Origin: Candidatus Bathyarchaeota archaeon B63 | GTDB taxonomy: Archaea > Thermoproteota > Bathyarchaeia > Bathyarchaeales > DTEX01 | NCBI GenBank assembly: GCA_001593845.1 | Contig: LUCF01000055.1 | Span: 1 to 6,164 of the forward strand | DNA length: 6,164 nucleotides | Reading direction: 5' to 3' | Shown here: piece after piece, positions 1 to 5,461 of the stretch | How positions within the stretch are numbered: the stretch's first letter is position 1 | Layout: the number at the start of each line of letters is the position of its first letter | Translations under genes and position numbers: made by a program | The notes under the pieces: generated by a model | Told to the model about the DNA's origin: nothing | Databases searched by the model: none | What the model saw: the letters and a program-made list of their open reading frames with translations, nothing else

Positions 1-862
1 CGACGCCTGTTAGTCCCAGAAGATACTCCTTCAGCCCGAGGTTCTGCTTGTCAGCCTCCTCGTCGAACGGCGCCTCCCTTAGGAGCTGCATATCCCTCTC
101 CGTAGGCGGGATGACCTCGTCGTACCACCCCGGAATCCTGATCTTCTCATCCATCCCCTTGAGCGTAGAGAGCATCCAGACCAGCCGCCAGGCGGGGTTG
201 GGGACAAGCGGAGCCTTTGAGGAGTGGACATCGGTCTTCGGCCCCCTAGCCTTGAACTCAACGTACATTATGCCCTTAGCGCCGAGGGTCACGACGGGCC
301 TGCCTTCAGTGTCAACCCCTTCTCCCTCCCATATGTATCCGTCCGACCTGAGAAGCGGCATCCTTCCGCGGACGAACCGCCCCAGATGGGGACTCCCAAT
401 CTCCTCTTCGCCTTCGATGAAGAACTTCAGGTTCACCGGCACCTCCCCGTAAACGTCCATGTATGCCCTCGCCGCCTCCAGCCTCGCGATTATGTTCCCC
501 TTGTTATCGCAGACCCCACGCGCATAGATCCTCCCATCCCTGACCTCTGGGCTGAAGGGAGGGGAGACCCACTTCTCGAGGGGGTCCGGCGGCTGCACAT
601 CATAATGATTATAGAACCCTAGGGTTCCGTGGGGTTTCCCGCTTCTGATCTCTCCGAGGACTACTGGGTTTCCGCCCTTCACCTCTAAGACCCTAACGTC
701 TATCCCTATGTTCTTCATCATCTCCTCGAGGACGCCTACGCACTCATCTATGCCCCTTTTATGAGCTGAGACGCTTGGCTGCCGGCATAGACTCTTAAGG
801 TCCTCGACGAATCCGCCGATGTTCCGGTCTATATACTGATAAAGTTCCCAGAGACCCTCCAT
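1..862 (-). CDS. M20-family zinc metallopeptidase/deacylase, N-terminal part (runs off left edge)
   Basis: About 287 residues are visible; the C-terminus lies beyond the left edge. The chain opens with an amphipathic helix and the RQPSVSAH segment typical of M20 enzymes. Metal and catalytic residues are in order: H86 and D88 in YNHYDVQPP, bridging D119 in ARGVCDNKGN, and the E153-E154 pair in IEGEEEIGSP. E153 would be the general base and E154 a zinc ligand. A dimerisation ('lid') domain starts near residue 195 and includes DVHSSKAP with H213. The last metal-binding His of the catalytic domain would be in the missing part. The family hydrolyses N-acyl amino acids or di/tripeptides (carnosinase/CNDP, DapE, ArgE, PepV relatives); the sequence most resembles the long dipeptidase-like branch rather than LysK. 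Exact substrate unknown. ATG at 862 is chosen because GGTGGT lies 7 nt upstream. It follows leuD copy 1 after an 86-nt gap on the same strand, but an apparent promoter of its own argues against strict operon membership. Confidence 0.9.
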   Translation of the reverse strand, partial: MEGLWELYQYIDRNIGGFVEDLKSLCRQPSVSAHKRGIDECVGVLEEMMKNIGIDVRVLEVKGGNPVVLGEIRSGKPHGTLGFYNHYDVQPPDPLEKWVSPPFSPEVRDGRIYARGVCDNKGNIIARLEAARAYMDVYGEVPVNLKFFIEGEEEIGSPHLGRFVRGRMPLLRSDGYIWEGEGVDTEGRPVVTLGAKGIMYVEFKARGPKTDVHSSKAPLVPNPAWRLVWMLSTLKGMDEKIRIPGWYDEVIPPTERDMQLLREAPFDEEADKQNLGLKEYLLGLTGV

Positions 863-869
863 CAAAGAG

Positions 870-908
870 ACCACCGGGAAAGATCAAGCTTCTAGGTATA
901 AATTAAAG
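870..908 (-). promoter_or_regulatory. Candidate promoter and ribosome site of the M20 gene
   Basis: On the minus strand an AT-rich box TTTAATTTATA (907-897) lies in GC-rich surroundings, preceded by TCC. Counting about 25-27 bp from its centre puts a transcript start near 874-877, just before GGTGGT (875-870), a good match to the archaeal 16S anti-Shine-Dalgarno sequence, 7 nt from the ATG. This would give a very short leader. The position is inferred from spacing only. Confidence 0.5.
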
Positions 909-918
909 GAGGACCCGG

Positions 919-948
919 GCAAAAAGCTTAATGCCCCCCAGCCTAGGG
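919..948 (-). terminator. Possible weak archaeal terminator after leuD copy 1
   Basis: Just past the leuD stop, the minus strand has a T5 run (925-921) followed within about 20 bases by a second T/A-rich stretch (908-897) that also serves as the next promoter's TATA-like box. Archaeal termination often needs only short oligo-T tracts. There is no strong hairpin; only a 4-bp AGCC/GGCT stem (940-950) overlaps the stop codon. Readthrough into the M20 gene is equally possible. Confidence 0.25.
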
Positions 949-1452
949 CTACTGCCAAGGAAGCCTACCGTGCTTCTTTACGTAGTTGACTAGGCCCCCC
1001 TCGGAGAGGATCTCCATGAGCTCCGGCGGCAGTGGCCTCGTCCTGTAGAGCCTCCCCTGCGTAATGTTCCTAACGTAGCCCCCGGTCAGGTCGACCTCAA
1101 GGATGTCCCCATCCTGAATCTCCCCCGCCCCCTCGCACTCCACGACTGGAAGCCCCACATTCACGGAGTTGCGATAGAATATCCTGGCGAAGGATCGGGC
1201 GATCACGGCGGCGACCCCCAGATGCTTAAGGACGAGCGGGGCCTGCTCACGGCTCGATCCGCAACCGAAGTTCCTCCCCGCTACTATGAAGTCCCCCCTC
1301 CTGACTCTCCGGGCGAAATCCGGCATTATCGCTTCCATCGCGTGTCTCGAGAGCTCATCAATATCGGTTATGCTCAGCTTGTACTTCCCAGCGATTATGT
1401 AATCCGTATTCACGTCATCCCCAAACTTCCACGCCCTTCCAGGACCGAGCAT
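949..1452 (-). CDS. leuD: 3-isopropylmalate dehydratase (isomerase) small subunit, copy 1
   Basis: A 167-residue aconitase-type swivel-domain protein, normal length for archaeal LeuD/HacB. With a LeuC-type partner it interconverts 2- and 3-isopropylmalate (or a related 2-hydroxy dicarboxylate) by dehydration and rehydration in the cytoplasm. Visible motifs are KFGDDVNTDYII (residues 9-20), the signature AGRNFGCGSSREQAP (58-72), and FARIFYRNSVNVGLP (88-102). The substrate-selective loop reads Y24-K-L-S; position 26 is Leu, not the Arg of methanogen homoaconitase, which favours a hydrophobic side chain such as isopropyl. ATG at 1452 is preferred over the in-frame TTG one codon upstream: GGAGGG (1466-1461) is then 8 nt away and the start overlaps the leuC stop as TGATG. 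It is a paralog of the small subunit at 5444-5947, about half identical by eye. Dimethylmalate, citramalate or another substrate cannot be excluded. Confidence 0.93.
   Translation of the reverse strand: MLGPGRAWKFGDDVNTDYIIAGKYKLSITDIDELSRHAMEAIMPDFARRVRRGDFIVAGRNFGCGSSREQAPLVLKHLGVAAVIARSFARIFYRNSVNVGLPVVECEGAGEIQDGDILEVDLTGGYVRNITQGRLYRTRPLPPELMEILSEGGLVNYVKKHGRLPWQ
1241..1278. repeat. 38-bp exact repeat, copy in leuD 1 (partner at 5739-5776)
   Basis: This tract is base-for-base identical to 5739-5776 in the other small-subunit gene, in the same reading frame. It encodes twelve codons of the aconitase-family motif from Gly-Arg-Asn-Phe to Glu-Gln, plus two bases of an Ala codon. Identity breaks at both ends (1240 g versus 5738 a; 1279 c versus 5777 g). 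Confidence 0.9.
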
Positions 1453-1466
1453 CAACCAATCCCTCC
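1450..1466 (-). promoter_or_regulatory. Ribosome site and TGATG stop/start coupling of leuC copy 1 to leuD copy 1
   Basis: GGAGGG (1466-1461) lies inside the last codons of leuC. The leuC stop TGA (1454-1452) shares its A with the leuD ATG (1452-1450). An upstream TTG (1455-1453) gives the same frame with a 5-nt spacer, one residue longer. Either way the two isomerase subunits appear translationally coupled, as expected for a stoichiometric complex. Confidence 0.75.
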
Positions 1467-2720
1467 GGATAGGAATCTCCTAGGATCCGTTATCTCACCG
1501 TTAATAGCGGAGGCCGCGGCCGTGGCTGGGGAGCCTAAGTAGATCTCAGCCTCATCGCTTCCCATCCTAGCCTTGAAGTTCCTATTCGACGTGGAGATGC
1601 ATCTCTCCCCAGCCGCTAGGATTCCCTGGTGGCCGCCGGCGCACGGCCCGCATCCGGGATTACAGACCACGCAGCCAGAATCTAAGAAGACCTCAATCAG
1701 GCCTTCCTTTAAAGCCTCCAAGTAGACCCTTCGAGAGGCTGGAATAACGATTACACGTACCCCCCTCTTGACCTTCCTGCCCCTGAGGATCTCAGCGGCG
1801 ACCCTGAGGTCGCTGAGACGGCCATTCGTGCAGGAGCCTATGAAGACCTGGTTGACATCCTTTCCCTCAGCATCCCTCACGGGCCTCACGTTATCCACCT
1901 GGTGTGGGCAGGCGACCTGAGGCTCCAGGTCTGAGACATCCAGCCTCAGCGTCTCACAGAACCCCGCGTCTTCGTCACTTTTAATCTCTATTCCCCGTCC
2001 GATCCCGAGTGCCTTCAGGAATGAGCGGGTCTCCCCGTCAGGTTCGATGATCCCGGTCTTGGCGCCCATCTCTACGGCCATGTTCGTGAGCGTCAGTCTA
2101 CCCTCGACGCTCAGCGACTTAATCAGTTGCCCGCCGAATTCTATCGCCTTGTACGTCGCCCCGTCAGCCCCGACCATCCCAACTATCCTCAGAATAACGT
2201 CCTTTGCGAGGACCATCGGCGGCAGCTCCCCCTCAACCATGATCCTCATCGTCTCCGGAACCTTGAACCAGAGCCTTCCAGAGATGAGGACGGCGGCCAT
2301 TTCCGTTGAGCCTATGCCCGTCCCGAAGGCCCCCAAAGCCCCATAAGTACAGGTATGAGAGTCAGAGCCGACTATCAGCCCTCCGGGGAGGACGAGTCCA
2401 GACTCGATCATCACCTGGTGGCATACGCCTGACCCAGCCTCGTAGAACCTAGCCTCATGTCTAAAGGCGAATTCCCTCATCGCCCTGTGAACCCGCGAGA
2501 TGGACTCATATGCGCTGGGGGCCACGTGGTCGATGACGACGGCAACCCTGGATGGATCCCAGAGGTTCTTCCCGCCCATCTCCCTGAAGGCATCCATCAC
2601 GAGCTGAGCCATGCCGTCATGCATCATCGCCGCGTCGATGTTCGCAACGACTATGTCACCTGCATAGGCATCCTTCCCGGATGCGCGGCTTAGAATCTTC
2701 TCAGAGACGGTCTTGCCCAT
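1452..2720 (-). CDS. leuC: 3-isopropylmalate dehydratase (isomerase) large subunit, copy 1
   Basis: A 422-residue aconitase-superfamily catalytic subunit, normal size for archaeal LeuC/HacA. It carries the [4Fe-4S] cluster that removes and re-adds water during isomerisation of 2- to 3-isopropylmalate or a close analogue. Cluster ligands are C297 in GSCTNGR and C357/C360 in NPGCGPC. Other hallmarks are GKDAYAGDIVVANIDAAMMHDG (about 15-36), VGSDSHTCTYGALGAFGTG (117-135) and STSNRNFKARMG (376-387). C350 and C353, just before the second ligand motif, are extra cysteines of unknown role. ATG at 2720 is preferred over an upstream in-frame TTG at 2744: the family begins MGKT, and the TTG would lie between the TATA box and the predicted transcript start. 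It is coupled to the downstream leuD through TGATG. Over the 70 shared C-terminal residues it is about two thirds identical (hand count 46) to the copy at 5951-6164. Homoaconitase or citramalate isomerase activity remains possible. Confidence 0.93.
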   Translation of the reverse strand: MGKTVSEKILSRASGKDAYAGDIVVANIDAAMMHDGMAQLVMDAFREMGGKNLWDPSRVAVVIDHVAPSAYESISRVHRAMREFAFRHEARFYEAGSGVCHQVMIESGLVLPGGLIVGSDSHTCTYGALGAFGTGIGSTEMAAVLISGRLWFKVPETMRIMVEGELPPMVLAKDVILRIVGMVGADGATYKAIEFGGQLIKSLSVEGRLTLTNMAVEMGAKTGIIEPDGETRSFLKALGIGRGIEIKSDEDAGFCETLRLDVSDLEPQVACPHQVDNVRPVRDAEGKDVNQVFIGSCTNGRLSDLRVAAEILRGRKVKRGVRVIVIPASRRVYLEALKEGLIEVFLDSGCVVCNPGCGPCAGGHQGILAAGERCISTSNRNFKARMGSDEAEIYLGSPATAAASAINGEITDPRRFLSGGIG

Positions 2721-2748
2721 CCTTGAACCCCAGATAATTCCCAAGTAG

Positions 2749-2760
2749 TTTTTAAAAAGG
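2749..2760 (-). promoter_or_regulatory. TATA-box promoter of leuC copy 1
   Basis: The minus strand reads CCTTTTTAAAAAC, with TTTTTAAAAA at 2758-2749, the clearest archaeal TATA-like box in the window. Its centre is about 33 bp from the ATG at 2720, so transcription should begin near 2724-2728 and give a nearly leaderless mRNA. A weak GGGG (2731-2728) sits at or just upstream of that point. A second, poorer box GATATACT lies at 2797-2790. Confidence 0.6.
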
Positions 2761-2771
2761 TTATGCCTATC

Positions 2772-2786
2772 GATAATCGCATTATC
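2772..2786. promoter_or_regulatory. Perfect 6-3-6 inverted repeat, candidate operator upstream of leuC copy 1
   Basis: GATAAT-CGC-ATTATC is a perfect 15-bp interrupted palindrome in the 174-bp leuA-leuC intergenic region. It overlaps the 8-bp palindrome TATCGATA (2768-2775). Its centre is about 26 bp upstream of the TATA-box centre, roughly -53 from the inferred transcript start. This fits an upstream activator or repressor site, for example for an Lrp/AsnC-type dimer, which often recognises short AT-rich palindromes. A chance occurrence is possible; the binding protein is not known. Confidence 0.4.
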
Positions 2787-2894
2787 AGCAGTATATCAAG
2801 ATGGCAACGAAGGGTTACAGCATTGGGGGGCCATCCGGATTCGACGTTGACGTATTCATGGGGCTTTGAGCAGCAGTCACTCCGCGTGTATGCC

Positions 2895-4388
2895 TTATCT
2901 CTTCCTCTTCCTCAGGAGCAACTTGTTGATCCCGTTTATCATGGCTTCGACGCTCGCCATCACTATATCCTCTCTGGCCCCCCTCGCCGAGACCACATTT
3001 CCCTCGTTGTCCTCGACCTTTATGATGACCTCTGCGACCGCGTCTGACCCTCCGGTAAGCGCCTCCAACCGATACTCAGTCAGCCTCACATTCGCCAGAC
3101 CATCTGTGATCTTCTGGATCGCCTTTATCGCGGCGTCGACTGGGCCTACACCCGTCTCCGCCGCTATGTACTCCTTCCCGTCGATGATTATCTTCACCGA
3201 GGCTGTTGGGATGACCCTTATGCCGGTCGTCACCGCGAAGTCTGTGAGCTCAACTATCCTCTCCTCTATGACTTCCCCTATGACCGTCCTTGCTATCGCG
3301 AGGAGGTCGGCGTCCGTGACGGTCTTCCCCTTGTCACCGAGCTCCTTGACCCGCCGGACGATCTCCTTGAGCTGGCTCTCAGTCGGGTAGAGGCCGGCCT
3401 CCTCAAGCTCGGCCTTTATTCCATGCCTGCCCGCGAGCTTCCCGGCTTGAAGCCTCCTTCTCCTCCCCACGACCTCTGGGCTGAAGGGCTCGAATGTGAG
3501 GGGCTCAACTGTGACTCCCCTCGTGTGTATTCCTGACTCATGGGAGAAGGCGTTCTCGCCTACTATGGCCTTGTTAGGCTGTATGATCACGCCTGTCAGC
3601 CTGGAGACGAGCTTCGAAGTGGCATATATCAGGCGCGTATTAACCCTGGTCTTCTTTCCGTATATGAGATGGAGGCCCATCACGACCTCCTCGAGCGCGG
3701 CGTTACCAGCCCTCTCCCCGAGGCCATTAACTGCGACGTGGACCTGACTCGCCCCCCCAGCGACCCCGGCTAACGAGTTCGCAACGGCAAGCCCGAAGTC
3801 ATTGTGGCAGTGTACGCTTAGGGGGGTCTCAACTATGGTCTTCAACTCCCTGATTAGGCGCTCCATCCCCTGGGGGCTCATTATGCCGACGGTGTCCGGG
3901 ATGTTTATCCTATCCGCCCCCGCATCCTCAGCTGCCTTGCAGATCCTCTTAAGGAACCCCATCTCCGTCCGAGTTGCATCCATAGGCGAAAACTCGCAGA
4001 CAACCCCGTGATCTTTTATGTACTCCACGGACTGGACTGCGGCATCTAAGACCTCCTCCGGGGTCATCCCTAAGGCATGCTTCATCTGAACCTCCGACGT
4101 CGAGATGAATGTGTGTATGCACGGAGCATCGCATTTCAGGGCGATGTCTATGTCGCTCTTCAGAGTGCGGGTTAAAGCGCAGATCTCAGCCTTCAACCCG
4201 GCGTTCACGATCTCCCTGAAGGCCTGCTGCTCGCCGCTCGAGGCGGAGGGGAACCCGGCCTCTATCGTGTCGACGCCGAGCCTATCGAGCTGCTGAGCTA
4301 TCTCGAGCTTCTGCTCGGGGGTGAAGGAGATGCCTGGTGTCTGCTCCCCATCCCTCAACGTCGTATCGAATATCCTTATGCGATCCAA
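2895..4388 (-). CDS. leuA: 2-isopropylmalate synthase (archaeal LeuA/CimA family)
   Basis: A 497-residue enzyme condensing acetyl-CoA with 2-oxoisovalerate (or pyruvate, if a citramalate synthase), the committed and usually feedback-inhibited step. The TIM barrel opens with FDTTLRDGEQTPG (7-19), giving catalytic R12 and metal ligand D13. HTFISTSE (92-99), metal-binding H193 and H195 in SVHCHNDFGLAVANS, and NGLGERAGNA (221-230) follow. A linker carries FSHESGIHTRG (281-291) with H288. From about 370 to the end lies a LeuA-type regulatory domain with ETGVGPVDAAIKAI (411-424) and LEALTGGSDA (441-450). Oddities: M136 in FSPMDATRT where most relatives have Glu, GKLAGRHG in place of the common GKHSGRH, and a basic C-terminal tail RKRKR. 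Start is TTG at 4388; the upstream in-frame stop is at 4394, leaving no other start before the conserved region. It follows leuB by 24 nt. LeuA is preferred over CimA from the neighbouring leu genes, not from a decisive residue. Confidence 0.9.
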   Translation of the reverse strand: MDRIRIFDTTLRDGEQTPGISFTPEQKLEIAQQLDRLGVDTIEAGFPSASSGEQQAFREIVNAGLKAEICALTRTLKSDIDIALKCDAPCIHTFISTSEVQMKHALGMTPEEVLDAAVQSVEYIKDHGVVCEFSPMDATRTEMGFLKRICKAAEDAGADRINIPDTVGIMSPQGMERLIRELKTIVETPLSVHCHNDFGLAVANSLAGVAGGASQVHVAVNGLGERAGNAALEEVVMGLHLIYGKKTRVNTRLIYATSKLVSRLTGVIIQPNKAIVGENAFSHESGIHTRGVTVEPLTFEPFSPEVVGRRRRLQAGKLAGRHGIKAELEEAGLYPTESQLKEIVRRVKELGDKGKTVTDADLLAIARTVIGEVIEERIVELTDFAVTTGIRVIPTASVKIIIDGKEYIAAETGVGPVDAAIKAIQKITDGLANVRLTEYRLEALTGGSDAVAEVIIKVEDNEGNVVSARGAREDIVMASVEAMINGINKLLLRKRKR

Positions 4389-4402
4389 TACTCATCCCTC
4401 CT
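4386..4402 (-). promoter_or_regulatory. Ribosome site fixing the TTG start of leuA
   Basis: AGGAGGG (4402-4396) is followed by a 7-nt spacer and TTG (4388-4386), ideal spacing. An ATG (4395-4393) immediately follows the Shine-Dalgarno sequence, but it is out of frame with leuA, too close to the ribosome site, and reaches a stop quickly. The TTG is therefore the supported start. Confidence 0.8.
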
Positions 4403-4412
4403 AACGGTCATT

Positions 4413-5447
4413 TCATGTCTCCATCTCCATTATCTTCTGGGCGATAGCCTCACCCATCTCCAATGTCCTTAACTTCCCCCCGAAGTCCGGTATCGTCAGG
4501 CCCTCGCGGAGAGCCTGAGCGACGCCTGACTCAACGAGCCCAGCGGCCTCCAGGCAGGAGGGGTCGCCGTATCTCTCGCCGAGCCACTCAAGCATCATCT
4601 TGGAGGCCAGGATCATGGAGCACGGGTTGGCCGTGTGCTTCCCAACCCTCGTTGGGGCGGACCCGTGGACGGGCTCGAAGAGGGCGAAGTCATCGCCTAT
4701 GTTCCCGCCTGGCGCCATCCCCAGGCCGCCTACGAGCTGAGCGGCCTCGTCTGATAGGATGTCTCCGAACATGTTCGTGGTCACGATGACATCGTAGCTT
4801 TGAGGCTCCTTTATGAGCCTCATCGCGGCTGCGTCGACATACTGCTCATTGAATGTGACTTCGGGGTACTTCTCCGCGACCTCCCTGCAGACCTGAGCGA
4901 AGAGCCCGCAGGTCTTCTTCATCACATTAGACTTGTGAATAGCCGTTACTTTTCTTTTTCCGTCTCTTCTTAAGGCGAGCTCGAAGGCCCTTCTCGCTAT
5001 TCTCTCGCATCCCATCCTCGTGATGACCCTCAGCGCAACCGCCACGTCATCAAGGGTGAACTCGAACCCCTTATAGAGCCCCTCAGTATTTTCACGTACG
5101 AAGACCAGGTCTATGTCGTCCCTTAGGCACGGTGCGCCCTGATAAGCCTTCACCGGGCGGATGTTCGCGTATAGATCGAACATCATCCTAAGCCTGACGA
5201 TCACGTCCGCTGCGGTCTCGCCGACCGGCCCCTTGATGCATACGTGGGATCTCCTTATGGCCTCCACGGTCTCATCTGGAAGTGCGACGCCCCTCTTCTC
5301 GAAGCAGGCGTCCCCAGCCTCCAGCCTGACGAATTCGAGGTTGACCCCAGCCTTCTTCTGCACGGCGTCCATCACGATGAGCATGGTCTCTGTCAGCTCA
5401 GGGCCTATTCCATCACCCGGAATAAGGGCTACCCTGTATCTCCTCAA
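4413..5447 (-). CDS. leuB: 3-isopropylmalate dehydrogenase (isocitrate/isopropylmalate dehydrogenase family)
   Basis: A 344-residue beta-decarboxylating dehydrogenase, typical archaeal length. It oxidises 3-isopropylmalate to 2-isopropyl-3-oxosuccinate, which loses CO2 to give 2-oxoisocaproate. Motifs: LIPGDGIGPE (8-17); substrate-binding R87 and R97 in LRMMFDLYANIRP; R118 in RENTEGLYKG; Y125; catalytic K172 in HKSN; Mg2+-binding D205, D229 and D233 (the latter two in NMFGDILSDEAA); and HGSAP (261-265) in the cofactor site. T266 and R267 stand where NAD-specific relatives have Asp-Ile and NADP-dependent isocitrate dehydrogenase has Lys-Tyr, so cofactor use is uncertain. The Met-Met-Phe after R87 gives a hydrophobic side-chain pocket, favouring isopropylmalate over isocitrate. 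Start is TTG at 5447, overlapping the leuD2 stop as TTGA, with GGAGG 6 nt upstream. Homoisocitrate or methylmalate (citramalate pathway) substrates remain possible; archaeal LeuB often serves both leucine and isoleucine synthesis. Confidence 0.9.
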   Translation of the reverse strand: MRRYRVALIPGDGIGPELTETMLIVMDAVQKKAGVNLEFVRLEAGDACFEKRGVALPDETVEAIRRSHVCIKGPVGETAADVIVRLRMMFDLYANIRPVKAYQGAPCLRDDIDLVFVRENTEGLYKGFEFTLDDVAVALRVITRMGCERIARRAFELALRRDGKRKVTAIHKSNVMKKTCGLFAQVCREVAEKYPEVTFNEQYVDAAAMRLIKEPQSYDVIVTTNMFGDILSDEAAQLVGGLGMAPGGNIGDDFALFEPVHGSAPTRVGKHTANPCSMILASKMMLEWLGERYGDPSCLEAAGLVESGVAQALREGLTIPDFGGKLRTLEMGEAIAQKIMEMET

Positions 5448-5461
5448 GGTGTTCCTCCTCC
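5444..5461 (-). promoter_or_regulatory. TTGA overlap and ribosome site coupling leuD copy 2 to leuB
   Basis: The tandem sequence GGAGGAGG (5461-5454) lies 6 nt before TTG (5447-5445), whose last two bases start the leuD stop TGA (5446-5444). This 4-nt overlap indicates translational coupling and places both genes on one mRNA. Confidence 0.75.

Noticed and set aside
48..622. Overlapping plus-strand open frames in the first 600 bases
   Set aside because: They lie opposite the M20 gene, whose metal-binding motifs are intact in order on the minus strand. Their translations show no recognisable family features.
2047..2693. Plus-strand frames opposite leuC copy 1
   Set aside because: Antisense shadows of a clearly conserved gene in GC-rich DNA.
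949..2720. Assigning the second pair as homoaconitase for lysine or coenzyme B synthesis
   Set aside because: The small subunit lacks the expected Arg in its specificity loop and no lysine or coenzyme B gene is visible, so the neutral isopropylmalate-isomerase name is kept.
2790..2797. GATATACT as the main leuC promoter
   Set aside because: Weaker than the TTTTTAAAAA box and overshadowed by it. It would give a leader of about 45 bases; kept only as a possible secondary promoter.
2815..2859. A 14-codon minus-strand frame (ATG at 2859) upstream of leuC copy 1, considered as a leader peptide for attenuation
   Set aside because: It has only one Leu, no nearby terminator hairpin and no ribosome site, and it lies upstream of the better promoter.
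4389..4395. ATG at 4395 as the leuA start
   Set aside because: It is out of frame with leuA and directly abuts the Shine-Dalgarno sequence; TTG at 4388 is in frame with ideal spacing.
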